From NCBI RefSeq assembly GCF_018143015.1, contig NC_054747.1, positions 31,180,733 to 31,244,732 on the forward strand: 64,000 nt of DNA, read 5' to 3'. Made by a program: the position numbers and the translations under genes. This document shows, piece after piece, positions 22,901 to 33,234 of this stretch (its first letter is position 1; every line of letters starts with the position of its first letter). The notes under the pieces were generated by a model that made no database searches, was not told where the DNA came from, and was given only the letters and a program-made list of their open reading frames with translations. This DNA is from Lytechinus variegatus. Taxonomy: Eukaryota; Echinodermata; Echinoidea; Temnopleuroida; Toxopneustidae.

Positions 22901-25303
22901 TAGGCGCCGCTTTTTTGACGGCGACGGCGGCGGCGGTGGCGGCGGCGGCGGCGTCAACATCAAATCTTAACCTGAGGTTAAGTTTTTGAAATGACATCAT
23001 AACTTAGAAAGTATATGGACCTAGTTCATGAAACTTGGCCATAAGGTTTGATAATCAAGTATTACTGAACATCCTATTAGAGTTTCATGTCACATGACCA
23101 AGGTCAAAGGTCATTTAGGGTCAATGAACTTAGACCATGTTGGAGGAATCAACATCGAAATCTTAACCTGAGGTTAAGTTTTTGAAATGTCATCATAACT
23201 TAGAAAATATATGGACCTAGTTCATGAAACTTGGACATAAGGTTAATCAAGTATCACTGAACATCCTGCATGAGTTTCACATCACATGACCAAGGTCAAA
23301 GGTCATTTAGGGTCAATGAACTTTGGCCGAATTGGGGATATCTGTTGAATTACCATCATAACTTTGAAAGTTTATTGATCTAGTTCATTAAACTTGGACA
23401 TTAGAGTAATCAAGTATCACTGAACATCCTGTGCGCGTTTCAGGTCACATGACCAAGGTCAAAGGTCAATGAACTTTGGCCGAATTGGGTTATCTGTTGA
23501 ATTACCATCATAACTTTGAAAGTTTATGGATCTGATTCATGAAACTTGTACATAAGAGTAATCAAGTATCACTGAACATCCTGTGCGAGTTTCAGGTCAC
23601 ATGATCAAGGTCAAAGGTCATGTAAGGTCAATCAACTTTGGCCATGTTGGGTTTTTTTGTTGAATAACCATCATATCTCTGTAAGTTTATTGGTCTAGTT
23701 CATAAAAAGTGGACATAAGAGTAACCATGTATCACTAAACATCTTGTGCGAGTTAGAGTAGTTTTCAAAGTCAGCACTGCTGCTATATTGAACTGCGTGA
23801 TGCAGGTGAGACGGCCAGAGGCATTCCACTTGTTTAATATCTGTGTGATTATGTTCCAAACCCACTGTGAAGAGTGCTTCCAGCAGAATGATAGATAGAA
23901 GAGAGAGTGAGAAAAGAAACAGTCAAGAATATGAATTAATAAGCATTAAATATGGACATGTTCGGGTAACATTGAAGTACACTATGTCAAGATTACTTTA
24001 AAGATCACACTTTAAAGATGATGATTCCTTTTTACTCATTTATGTTTCAGATGCACAGAAATTTCAATGCAACTTATGCAAGGATTCGTTCACATCGGCC
24101 AAACTAGTCCTTAGACACATGCGATATGAACACGCCCGTGTACCAAGAGTAGAACTGTTCCCTGTAGTAATTTGGAAAAAGAGGAAGCACAAGCCATCCG
24201 AACCTCGGACCAAATTCCGAAAAGAGTCAACAGTCCATAATGCTAGCAAGGAGGTGGGAGATGCTGAATTCAGTTGTGGAACGTGTGAGAAGTCTTTTTC
24301 AAACATCGTCAAGCTCAGGGAGCACGAGTCATTTCACAAAATTAACGAGGGTCACGTGTGTACCGTTTGTGACAAGAAGGAAACCAATTTCTGGACGCTT
24401 GCGAAACACATGAAGATGCATGAAAAGGAGGGGGTGAAGTTCAAGTGCAAAGAATGTCATAAAAGTTACAACAGGAAGTATGAACTGCAGCTGCACATGA
24501 GTGACATCCATGGTCATTACTGTCGCATCTGTTTGGACAAGCTGACGCCTTGTGAGAAACACAAGAAAACACAGCAAGCTTCAACCAAAAACGGACCACA
24601 AGCAGAAAAGACAATAGTAGTGTCTTCGACCCCTGAAGAACCCAAAGATATGCTTGGTAAAACTCCCAATTACTATGAGCGTCGTTTCAAGTGTAGGTAT
24701 TGTCCAAATCGTTTCCAGAACCGTTATTGTGTCAAGCAACATGAGAGGGAGCACCACACAGGCGATCACTTCTTCAAGTGCCCTCATTGTGAAAAGGTTT
24801 TTGCTCGGGAGCACCGGCTTATAGATCACATGCGATACCATGAGGAGAATCGTATGTATCGCTGCACTCTCTGTCCCAGAACCTTCGCATCGGAGAGCGC
24901 CCTCAACAACCACCAAGGTGAACATAATGGATTGAAACCATTCAAGTGTGAAATCTGTGGCCGTGGATTCCGACAAAAGGGTGTTTATCGCGCTCACAAG
25001 CGCCGCATGCACCAGGAGAATCCTTTGCGTTTCTTTTGCTCCGTATGCAACAAAGGATTTTCAAACAAAGGGAATTTCAACATTCACGAACGTCGCCATA
25101 AAGGCATCCGCCCGTTTGCCTGCCTAGAATGTGGGAAGAGTTTCACAGCAAAGCATTGCCTCAACACTCACATAAAGGCATTGCATACAGACGAGAAAGC
25201 CTTTTCTTGTGACATCTGTGGAAAGACTTTCTCGTTAAATCAGAACTATACATATCACATGATGCAACATAAAGAACGGGGGGATGTAAGCAGTGCAAAA
25301 TAA
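13699..25303 (+). CDS. PR/SET-domain C2H2 zinc-finger protein (PRDM family), copy A
   Basis: Predicted nuclear DNA-binding regulator with a possible histone-methyltransferase PR domain. Exons: 13699-13920 (ATG at 13710), 18300-18452, 20154-20407, 21126-21366, 24051-25303. All introns are GT-AG with phases 1, 1, 0, 1. The coding length is 2112 bases, giving 703 residues. Residues 1-71 are the N-terminal module shared with copies B and C, 71-150 a linker, about 155-283 the PR domain (FGPYTG, CAQSEEEQN, KVFY) and 287-703 the fingers. Twelve finger positions are seen. The fifth lacks four residues and its last histidine (ending KKTQ) and is probably dead. A basic WKKRKHK after finger 1 may be a nuclear signal. 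Exon 3 is 31 codons shorter than in copy B. No KRAB or SSXRD domain is visible, so although the PR domain resembles PRDM9, orthology is not claimed. The ATG is chosen because all three copies share it just after a splice acceptor. Confidence 0.92.
14353..14647. mobile_element. Foldback-type element with agggcttgaatt ends
   Basis: The ends 'agggcttgaattaa' and 'ttaattcgagccct' are imperfect inverted copies. The interior is built from 'aaggccatggcctt' and 'tgccctt' words. The end style resembles the 'cgagcctt' elements at 28374, 33833 and 50603, which may be distant relatives. Confidence 0.6.
14681..15885. repeat. Left arm of large inverted repeat
   Basis: It is complementary to 16768-17959, from 'ttagtcaggcagcatatg' at the outer edge to 'tattctgaccatt' and 'ggagcc' at the inner edge. 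Shared words include 'gtgattggtgacatca', 'tttctaatggtcatcttgac', 'gtctggttatactgaac' and 'caaactttcattggta'-like stretches. The arms differ by scattered substitutions and indels. Confidence 0.85.
15967..16461. mobile_element. Foldback MITE, 'aaagggaaggttaaccctg' family (copy 1)
   Basis: Ends 'ttaaagggaaggttaaccct' and 'agggtgaactttcccttta'. The inverted arms carry 'gcaaaaatagcagaaaaaat' and 'ggtttgag'. A close copy lies at 55153-55659 and a diverged one at 60874-61519. It sits in the loop of the large inverted repeat. Confidence 0.85.
16768..17959. repeat. Right arm of large inverted repeat
   Basis: Reverse complement of 14681-15885. A 114-codon open frame in this arm (17461-17805, minus) lies wholly inside repeat sequence and has no recognisable domain, so it is not called as a gene. 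Confidence 0.85.
17993..18275 (+). mobile_element. tRNA-derived SINE just upstream of exon 2
   Basis: The tRNA-like head has box A 'tggtctagtggtt' and box B 'gggtttgaatcg'. The body 'ctcaacccaggtgaggtgaa' and 'tgggtacccggcagg' follows, and the tail is an ATT repeat. It is in the gene's orientation and ends about 25 bp before the splice acceptor at 18298-18299. Confidence 0.85.
18300..18452 (+). CDS. PRDM copy A exon 2
   Basis: Acceptor 'tgtgaacag', donor 'caag|gtaaag', phase 1 in and out. It encodes a linker with the conserved words RGQKVKSTAQSAMYAPLL. Copy B has DQRVKSTTQPASYAPLL at the same place, whereas copy C is unrelated across most of this exon. Confidence 0.88.
18473..18998. mobile_element. 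Foldback MITE, 'aaaggtcaagtccacc' family (copy 2)
   Basis: Ends 'ttaaaggtcaagtccacccc' and 'ggtagacttgacatttaa'. The arms share 'gaaaatttcatcagaatcgg' and 'gattttgatgacattttcag'. It starts only 20 bp downstream of the exon 2 donor of copy A. Confidence 0.82.
18999..20153 (+). other. Rest of intron 2 of PRDM copy A
   Basis: AT-rich. A purine-rich patch (19995-20090) makes an open frame run into exon 3, but the reading upstream of 20154 is Lys/Arg/Glu-rich low complexity with no counterpart in copies B and C, so it is taken as intron. Confidence 0.65.
20154..20407 (+). CDS. PRDM copy A exon 3 (linker and first half of PR domain)
   Basis: The acceptor 'attaaagcag' is chosen by alignment to copy B (an in-frame alternative is 'attaaag', three bases earlier). 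The donor is 'tgggag|gtgatt', phase 0. The PR part begins near SSSTPELPQSL and contains EFGPYTGSLM. It ends in TWE exactly as in copies B and C. Confidence 0.87.
20467..20697. mobile_element. Foldback element with ggcccgaattcataaaggtgg ends
   Basis: The left end 'gcccgaattcataaaggtgg' is mirrored by 'ccacctttgtgaattcgggc'. It lies in intron 3 of copy A. Open frames crossing it are not genes. Confidence 0.8.
21126..21366 (+). CDS. PRDM copy A exon 4 (second half of PR domain)
   Basis: Acceptor 'tttctttacaag', donor 'aagg|gtacgt', 241 bases as in both sister genes. It encodes GQVFFYLDGHNTWMSQVRCA, EEQNMEAYQFYGEIYF and ELKVFYSPEYA. The position matching PRDM9 Tyr341 is Phe (EIYF). Confidence 0.93.
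21470..21700 (+). mobile_element. SINE, 5'-truncated head
   Basis: It keeps the box B-like 'gggtttgaattc', the body 'ctcgacccaggtgaggtaaa' and 'tgggtacccggcagg', and an ATT-rich tail. It sits in intron 4 of copy A, about 100 bp after exon 4. Confidence 0.8.
22127..22406. mobile_element. Foldback element, agggtctcatctgacaaagg family
   Basis: Ends 'agggtctcatctgacaaagg' and 'ctctttgttagacgggaccc' are imperfect inverted copies. Related ends occur at 25318-25375, 26190-26237 and 37220-37255 ('ttactctttgtaagacgggg'). Confidence 0.65.
22868..23838. mobile_element. Element bounded by 'tctcacctgcatagcagagtg' and 'gatgcaggtgagac' (copy 1)
   Basis: A GGC-rich leader (22915-22955) is followed by about five diverged tandem units of 150-180 bp. 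Each unit has 'catcataacttagaaagt', 'gttcatgaaacttgg', 'atcactgaacatcctg' and 'catgaccaaggtcaaaggtc'. It ends 'gatgcaggtgagacggccag', then 'ggcattccacttgttta'. A shorter copy lies at 56875-57511. It is in intron 4 of copy A and is non-coding. Confidence 0.75.
24051..25303 (+). CDS. PRDM copy A exon 5 (twelve C2H2 finger positions)
   Basis: Acceptor 'tatgtttcag'. The exon reads straight to the stop at 25301-25303. Finger starts (FQC, FSC, HVC, FKC, YCR, FKC, FKC, YRC, FKC, FFC, FAC, FSC) match those of copies B and C one for one. TGEKP-type linkers are mostly replaced by family-specific ones such as NGLKPFKC and KGIRPFAC. A linker EEPKDMLGKTPNYY separates fingers 5 and 6. Finger 5 is defective in this copy. 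Confidence 0.95.
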
Positions 25304-26969
25304 TAGATACATACAGGCCCCAATTCTGAAATCCAGGGACACGTCTTACAAAGAGTAATGATTGATCCAATCATGGACCTATAAGAACTGGACAATCATC
25401 GGTTAGTAAATGAATTCACAAACATGTGACTCTCATTGTCATCTGAATAACACTCTCTTCGTATTTATCTACTGTGATCCCATCATGGTCACCGTCAATT
25501 AGGCCATGAGTTATCAAAAGCTTTCTGTGATTAGACATTAATGTTGCACAAATTGTATGCGCAAAAGATAACAAATCACTAAAATCCTGGAAAATCAGTG
25601 TTCAGTTCTGGTTTGCAAAGAGTAATCTTAGCTGTGTGTTTTTTATTTGAGAAAATTTATGCGATTATTTGTAATTCATAATACCATTTTTAAACATTTC
25701 CTCATGATATTCCAGAGAAACACGGCACATAGCTTGTAGGGGACGTGTCTCTCTCGTTATTAATGTCATTATTAATGTGCAGATGCGTGCAAATCGATAA
25801 TTATAAACTTTATATCACCAAAATCATCTTCTCAATTTTGCTGCTTCAAATCTGAAGCACGATGATTGAAAGGAACATTTTGATAAAGGACATCAGCCAA
25901 CAAACGCCAAGAGGAGGAAAAGGTTTCCGTTGTTAAAGATCAGATACGCCTTGGTAGCCGCTATTGTCCTAACACCTGTATATTCTCATTAGCCAGGATA
26001 CAGCGACTATGATTGCAGCAGATGAACATTAGTCATCCTTTCTTATAGGTTCATGATCCAATCTACAGGAAATTTGCAATCCTAAGCAAAGAGAAGCCTA
26101 CTGAACATTCAAGAAAACAATGGATGTGTATACATCATATCTATAAAAAATTTGAACAAACATTAGGTGTTGACGTTGCTGGCTTTCCATAGTTGTGGTT
26201 GATTGGATCAATCGTAGCTCTTTGTGAGACGGGGCCCAGTTTAACGTAGACCGTGGTCTCGCTTTGTCCGAAAATTATTGGAATCCCAAATTGTCAAAAG
26301 TTTTGTTTACAGTGTACATGTATATTTCCATGTTTACTGTAGTTATTCCTCATTCTTTAATGGTGATGACCACTGTCTTATTTGTCACTCCTAAACAGGT
26401 ATGAGAGATTTGGGCGTAAGATGAGCTAACAAATTAAACGTCCACTGTTAGAGATTTTTGTCACAATCTCAACTTCAGACTAGAGTATAAAATTGAGTTC
26501 ACAACACAGACCTATGGAAATAAGGTTACAATGTATAAAATCTGCTTAATATTTCTTGATTGAATTATTGTCGTATTTTATTAAAGGTGGCCTTATGAGG
26601 CACATTTTACTCAAGCTATTACTAGTACTTGGTGCTGTATATAGAGATCCTACAAGTTGCAAGTAGAGCAAGTATGGCTGGCCCATACCTACTTCTAAAA
26701 TATGAAGTGCTCGATGAATAAAGTTAAGCATGAATTTTTCAATCTATAATGACCCTGAATTTTGCATGCATTTCATTGTATATCACTGCTTATTGTAATC
26801 ATATCATGGTAGTAGATCTAAATCTTTCTTTTTCTATTTTTGTATAAATCTTTTACTCAACTCTCTGAAATCATTAAATCTAAGCTTTAAAAATTGCTGC
26901 GCTGAAGATCACCAAAACAGATGCAAAATGTGTGATGCCAAATTTAGTATTGCTTAGAATAAAGTGCAA
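25304..26969. other. 3' flank of PRDM copy A
   Basis: 25310-25510 is paralogous to the 3' flank of copy B (39480-39890), with shared 'atccatggaccta/atcatggaccta', 'aacatgtga', 'catctgaataaca' and 'tatttatctact' in order. This shows that the duplicated unit runs past the stop codon. Several AATAAA words occur (for example near 26716 and 26955), but none can be assigned as the poly(A) site. Confidence 0.55.
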
Positions 26970-28150
26970 CATCAGCCTTGAAAACCATGCTTGTTTTGTT
27001 GAATACTCAGTTATGACACATTTATTACCAGAATCATTTTGCACACACCATATGTTTTATTCATACATGCTAACATTTGAATGTTATTCAATTCAGTGAA
27101 TTTTGATCAACTCATATATCAACTCAATAGTTACCGCTAATGGCATCTCTATTGATCTTTTCCTGTTAGACTTGCCTGCTTTCTGTCCTTACTTCCCCAC
27201 ATAAACAAACGTTAAAGTGCAAAGGTTATAATCTCTGCTCAACCCCCAGTTTACATGTCTATGCATTGTATTTTTTAACATCTGTACATCTTCAATTTTC
27301 AACTCATGCCATATATGCCCTTTTGACTTTTACAGTGATGTATATATCATCTACATAATCTATTTATATTCATTGTTCGTAATGAAGAACAAGAAATGTT
27401 AGGGTTTCAATGAAATTGATAGCAGGTGGACCAAGTTACGTGTAAAATAATTATGAAATACCCTCACTGCCCATCCCCCTCTCTAGACAGCGGGAAACTG
27501 CGGTGACACGACTTTTCCTCTGGTGACAGTTGCTCCTGGCTTTAAGGGTTAGGTTTGGGGTCACAATAGGATTTTTGTTAGATCTAGGACAGGGTGTAAT
27601 AAACCAGTTCGTAGTTACGTCATGAACAATTTCGGTCAAATAACCTTTCATTTCTTTCATTATGATAGGCAGATTTCAAAGCAAGATATTACGTAAGCAT
27701 GCCTTACATAGCAGGATGAAGAAATTGAATAGACCAGGTGACTAGAACAGCAAGCCAATGAACACTTTATGAAGGTATTTGTTGCATTCCTACGTTGAAT
27801 GCATATCATAGCATGTTGCACAATGTACTTGGCAAACTGTGAAGTAACAGTCGTTTGTGGACGCATTGTTGTTGTTTTTGGATGTCAATGAAAAGCACAT
27901 TTCAAAAGAATATATGAATAATCAAGAAATCAAAGTTGGTGCTTATCTCATTAGATTTTTAACCACCATGCCATTTTAGTACAAATGACCTTCCTCTGAT
28001 CATGCACAGAATCTTTTGATCATGCGCAGAAACGAACTACAAACTGGCTTATAGTGTTAATTCATCGGTTGAAGTTGGTTATTTCATTTATGTGTGGAAT
28101 TTGTTTCCGAGCAATTGTCGCCACTCGCCAGAGCAAATGTCATGGAACCA
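26970..28150. repeat. Segment paralogous to 70-990
   Basis: Collinear diverged match to the left end of the window (see that entry). It marks the start of the second duplicated unit. No gene is seen. Confidence 0.6.
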
Positions 28151-28373
28151 AACAATGTTGCTTTTTATTATGGAATATTAGATCACTTGAATGGTAGACT
28201 CTTGTCCATGAGAATTATGTAGATTTGAATGTCAGAATTTTGTTTTTGTAGTATAAAGAAAGCAAATTTAGCTACAGATCATTTATTTTTGTGAAAATTT
28301 GCCTATTTTCTCATGTCCTTGGAGCTTCGACAAGAGATGAGCCAGGAGAAAAGGGGGAACGTCAAAGCAGGCC

Positions 28374-28565
28374 AGGGCTCGACATTAGCATTGGCCCGGG
28401 GCAACCGAAACAGAGAGTAGGGCCACCAAAATTCTGTAAAAGCTCACACTTGGTGGTCCAGTTGGGCAACCAAATTTTTGATAAATTGTAATGTTTACTA
28501 TTGTTTTAAGGCCACCAAATTTGCTTTGCGGGCCACCAAGAAAAAAAAGGTTTCTTTGGAGCCTT
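28374..28565 (-). mobile_element. Short derivative of the 'cgagcctt' element family
   Basis: It begins 'agggctcgacattagc' and contains 'ggcccggggcaac', 'gggccaccaa' and 'ggtggtcca', ending 'ggagccttg'. These are the terminal words of the long elements at 33833-35508 and 50603-52379, in the opposite orientation and with the interior missing. Confidence 0.65.
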
Positions 28566-28762
28566 GCGTTAAAGGAATGAAAGAGTGAAAGAATAGTGAG
28601 ATAGAAAGATATGGCGATTAGAGAAAGAGGTTGAAGAGAGAAGGAGAAGATGAGTGAGAGATGGTCACACAGATCAAAGGAAGAGAGGCTGAAAAATATA
28701 TAGAACAAGAGAAAGATAGAGAAAGGGGTTGGGAAGAAAGGAGCAGTAGCACTGAAACGTTT

Positions 28763-29076
<314 letters not shown>

Positions 29077-29239
29077 GATACAGTTGACTGCTATTAAGTC
29101 GATAAACGCCTAGCTAGTTATCTAAGCATGATTTTAAACCAGAATATGCAAAACGAACAAATAACATCTCAGTTAAACATATTTCTTTGGCCCCAGCCCC
29201 CAGAGATATGACTCACAAAGAATCACCTGAAGAAGATTG

Positions 29240-29450
29240 TGCATGACAACAGTAATATTAATAATAATTGGCATTTATCAATCTACAACTGTTCAAAGCG
29301 CTTTGCAATTATTAATGATAATACGATGATGATGATAATGATGATGATGATTATAATTATGACGATTATAATTATGATGATTATGATGATGATGGTGATG
29401 ATCATGATGATGAAGATGATGATTGTGGTGATGATGATGAAAAATAACTT
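29240..29450. repeat. SINE-like fragment followed by GAT-rich array
   Basis: 'aataataattggcatttat' and 'aaagcgctttgcaatt' resemble a SINE tail. After it come irregular GAT/GATTAT units. Long Met/Ile open frames here on both strands come only from the repeat. Confidence 0.7.
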
Positions 29451-30724
29451 AATAAGTTGAAGAAATGCCCATATATTTATTGAACAACTCATATATAAAT
29501 ATACAAACACCCTACATATTTGTAAGCTTACTTCAGTTCTCTTGGATCGGTACCCTGGCAAAAGTTTGACCATTTATATTGCTCAATAAACCTGTACCTG
29601 ATTCATTTATTTTTTAATGGATTTTTCAGCGCGAGATTATAAGACTTTTTGTCGTACAAAATATAATTTAATAATAATAATAATAATTTATTGCAATTTT
29701 GCCATTGATCTGCATTTTGTGTGTGTTTTGTAACTTCAAATTAAGGCCAGTTGATCGAATCGAGATATCAAAAGAAAAACAGCAAAACAAAAAAAAATAT
29801 TTTGTTTTTTGTTTGTACTATTACAAAGACCATGCTTGGGAAATGACTTTGCCTACGAACGACTTCGGTCCTGATTTTTAGTGTTAATTTTCCAGGATTT
29901 ACTGTCGAAAGAACGTAAGTTGAGTAGGTACGATGCACTTAATAGATACTTGTATTAATCATTATAAAGTTTATGAGGGCATGAATATATAATAAGTTAC
30001 TTTTCATATTATTTTGAAGTTTCTTTTGTTGTGCGTTTTTGCTTTTGTGACTGACTGTCGTCACTGTGTGTTGATCATTGACTGCGAGCTCATCGCCTGT
30101 GCATGTGCTGTGCATCCAAGAAATGACGAGTGACTGAGGATGTGTGTGACACTGAATGCCTGACTGCATGCCAGACAGTTGGCAAAAGCTTCAGTCTCTG
30201 TATTTTGGTTGTTCCGCTGAACTGCGTTGGCTCATGGGGATTATAGTAAAATGTCAGAAATTGTTGAATAAATCCCCAGAAACGACGGTTATTCCTGTCT
30301 AGCCACTCATTCAATGAACAAGGTTATAATATAACCTTGTTCTCAGTTATAACTTATATCTCCATGTGTGACAAAATAAAGGTGGCAATGTTTGGTTTAT
30401 TTTCTCTTTTTCTTTAGGGCAAATGCTTGATTTTTTTACACTGACAGTTTCCATTAGACCTGTTAATTCATACCGCTTGGCTCTTAATTTAAATTTGATT
30501 CTTTATATCATTTTTTCTTAATTAAAAATAGAGATCAAAAAATGAAAATTTTCTTGCCATATTACTTTCCACCAATAGAGGGCGTACACAAAAATATGCC
30601 CAAAATTCAAGTTTTTGAGCGCTCTGGTGAATACAAAAATCATTCCCACATTACTATGATAAATGAATTGAAACTATATGGAAATTAGTAATTTTGGTCA
30701 CAAAAGTGATATTTTAATGATTTT
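29451..30724. other. Non-coding upstream region of PRDM copy B
   Basis: 29880-30180 is paralogous to about 5390-5720 upstream of copy A and carries the conserved box described separately. The remainder is AT-rich, and I see no exon. Confidence 0.5.
29895..29927 (+). promoter_or_regulatory. Candidate 5' noncoding exon or leader of PRDM copy B
   Basis: 'ttttccag' then 'gatttactgtcgaaagaac' matches the box upstream of copy A. Two donors are possible here: 'gaac|gtaagt' (29914) and the position conserved with A and C, 'gtag|gtacg' (29928). Confidence 0.35.
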
Positions 30725-31192
30725 TTAACTCTTCATGCGTTCACCTGTAAACCCCCCGTGTGTTGCATTATTTTAGCAGTGATCCCCTCTCATTCACATT
30801 CGTGCCATGAGTCACAGATTTCTAACAATAAACCTGGCCCATGGTATTGTTTGTGAGGAGGGTTTTATTGATTTTCTCCTCTCCTTTTTCAATGAACTTC
30901 ATGGCTGTAATCAGGATGTATTGATTTTTTGGGATAACTCAACGATTCTGTAATTTGTAAGCTGCGATAATCCGTCAAACGCTAAACTAATGTCGCACGC
31001 GCGATCGGTACACATGTACGGTATACAAAAACGCCAAGCTATACATTGTAGCTAGGTACGCACCGGGGCATGCAATTGTTCGAAAAACAATGGGACAGGG
31101 GACGTCTATGGGAAATGTGTGGTTGTGCAAAAATGCGAACGAAACACGCCTACGGATGTGCAATAATGCGAACGTAACGCATGAAGAGTTAA
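30725..31192. mobile_element. TTAA-ended inverted-repeat element
   Basis: Perfect 17-base terminal inverted repeats TTAACTCTTCATGCGTT and its complement. If TTAA is the target duplication, this is piggyBac-like. No coding frame is present. Confidence 0.78.
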
Positions 31193-32400
31193 AGTGTGTG
31201 CTCTATACAGCATTGGCATACCATAGTCCTACCTGTAGATTCTCCACAGGCTAGATGGTAGCAGTGAACAAGTGTGTCTAGCCAGACAGATGTGCACTGC
31301 ACAGTGCAGTGTGAAAAGTTGTTGGACTCACTGAGATCTTTAAAAATTCTGTGCTTCTGCCCATTTTTCGTCCCATTCGTGCATACTCTTCTTCTGGATG
31401 GGGGGGGGACAAAGATAGCTTTATGGCTCTTAGTTTGCCTCTTTTTTTCTCAAAATAATTTAAGAATAACACATCTCTCTCACTCTCTCTCGTCTATTCT
31501 CTCATTTCATTATTAAACATAAAATGAATTTTGTTTCCATTGGCCATGTTGGCATTGCTTCATTTCTCTTTAATTTCTCACACCCTTTCACTACCTGTTT
31601 TTCCTCCCTCGGCCTTCTCTATAGTATACATGTAGATCTCAGACTGGTGTCTTTCTTGCCAGCAAAATAAAACTGTCTATAGTAGATCTACATGAAATTG
31701 AAGAAGAATTCAGCCAAAGTAGGCCCTATGTGAATTCATTTTTTTTTCTTTCAAATCGATCGCATTTATACCACATCTACTGGAAAAATACAATCGTTCC
31801 TGTGTCCTGTAGTCATTACTTCTGTGCTTCTGGTTCCCATTTCATACACCCCTTCTTTTTCTTTTCAAGTTTCAACTCATTGCTAGAAAACCATATTTTG
31901 GGGCAAGCAGGTAAAAGACAGACATTTGTGCTGTATGATGGGGGGTGAGGTCAATTTGGAAGGAGCTAGGTATGGCAGTTCGGATAAAATGTTTAAAAAG
32001 TTGTGAGCGAGCAAGCAAAAATTTCCAATTTTTTTATTAAAAATATCAAATTTTGTGATAGATTCTGATATAATATTCAGAAAATAAATCATATTTCACT
32101 TTCTATCTTTCCATTCCACTTTTTTTTCTTATCAGGGTGGGGGGGGGGCACCCCAAGCCCCTGCCTATCTGTATGCCACTTTTGAAAGGCACCATAACTT
32201 CATAACCTTTGTAGCATACAGTGAAAGTATTTGAAAAAAATAAACACTCTCCCATACTTTTTTGGTTTTTGCTTAAAGAAGGAATATTTAAAGCTAAAAG
32301 AGAACATAGTAAAAAGTCAAGTGTCCATTTCCTGTGATAGGATTGTTGTTTTGGCACATGTGTAATCACACGCAAAGACACTGCAATTTGAAGAAATTTG
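31193..32400. other. Non-coding spacer
   Basis: 31990-32160 is the second copy of the old dispersed repeat also seen at about 4960-5280. The remainder is T- and C-rich, with no recognised exon or terminal repeat. Confidence 0.45.
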
Positions 32401-32404
32401 GACA

Positions 32405-32805
32405 CTTTTAGCGAATTTGTGGGTAAATTGCCAATTCGTCCACTGCCAACTTGTCCACTTACCACATGGTCTACCTTCATTTAATCTAATGCCATTCCGT
32501 CCATCAACATTTCGTCTTACAACCATTTGGTCCAATCATCACTTTGTCTAATCAACAGTTCGTCTATTACCATTTCGTGTAATAACCAGTTGGTCTAATA
32601 CCCATTTTCATTCATTTTGCACAATTAACACTTTTAGTTTAATTAGACCAAATGGTATATGGACTAAATGGCTATTGGACCAACTGGTTATTAGACGGAA
32701 TGGCATTAGACTAAATGAAAGTAGACCATGTGGTGAGTGGACGAGCTGATGGTAGACCAAATGATAGTAGACGAGATGGCAATTGGACGAATTGGAAATA
32801 CACCA
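32405..32805. repeat. Array of 'aattcgtccactgccaa'-type units in both orientations
   Basis: The left half consists of short units of the pattern (a/t)TTCGTC(C/T)A..(A/C)CCA, and the right half of the same units inverted ('agaccaaatggtatat', 'ggaccaactggttatt'). The halves meet near 32640, so the whole forms a giant imperfect palindrome of a 16-20-bp repeat. Confidence 0.75.
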
Positions 32806-33003
32806 ATTTTTGTATGTCATTGATTCAGTTTTTACAAATTCTTTTTCAGCATTTCATCATTTCTTTATGCAATAAATACCCAATTGAATTTTGAATTTTG
32901 ATTGTCTATGAAAACTGTGATACACTGAGCTGCTTTTTTGATAAGCGATTTTTAATCTGTACGCCTATGTTGTAAATTTTCATCTCTTTCATCCTACACA
33001 CAG

Positions 33004-33234
33004 CTTCTTGAAACATGGACGGTAATTACCCACCGGGTTTCTACTGCCCAGAAAGAAACCAACAAGAAAGACATTCCCAACAACATCAACAACATGTTAC
33101 TCCCTACCCTATGGATCTACCTTATCACCCAACCTCACAACATCAGCCTGAGTTTGCTGTAGATCAACCTCTTCGACCATTCCCTGCTCCACACACTGGC
33201 CCTGGGCTTTCCATGCTGAGTTCAATATACCATG
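33004..33234 (+). CDS. PRDM copy B exon 1 (start codon 33015)
   Basis: Acceptor 'ctacacacag', then 'cttcttgaaac' and ATG, nearly identical to copy A. Donor 'catg|gtaatt', phase 1. It has a short extra QQHQQH stretch compared with copy A. Confidence 0.92.

Noticed and set aside
13699-25303. Calling the genes PRDM9 orthologues
   Set aside because: The PR domain is PRDM9-like by eye, but no KRAB, SSXRD or zinc knuckle is visible and the fingers are not near-identical tandem repeats.
29239-29573. Met/Ile-rich open frames on both strands
   Set aside because: Produced by the GAT-rich repeat. No domain and no splice context.
32103-32820. Open frames over the 'ttcgtcca' array
   Set aside because: The repeat units themselves generate them. 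No recognisable protein.
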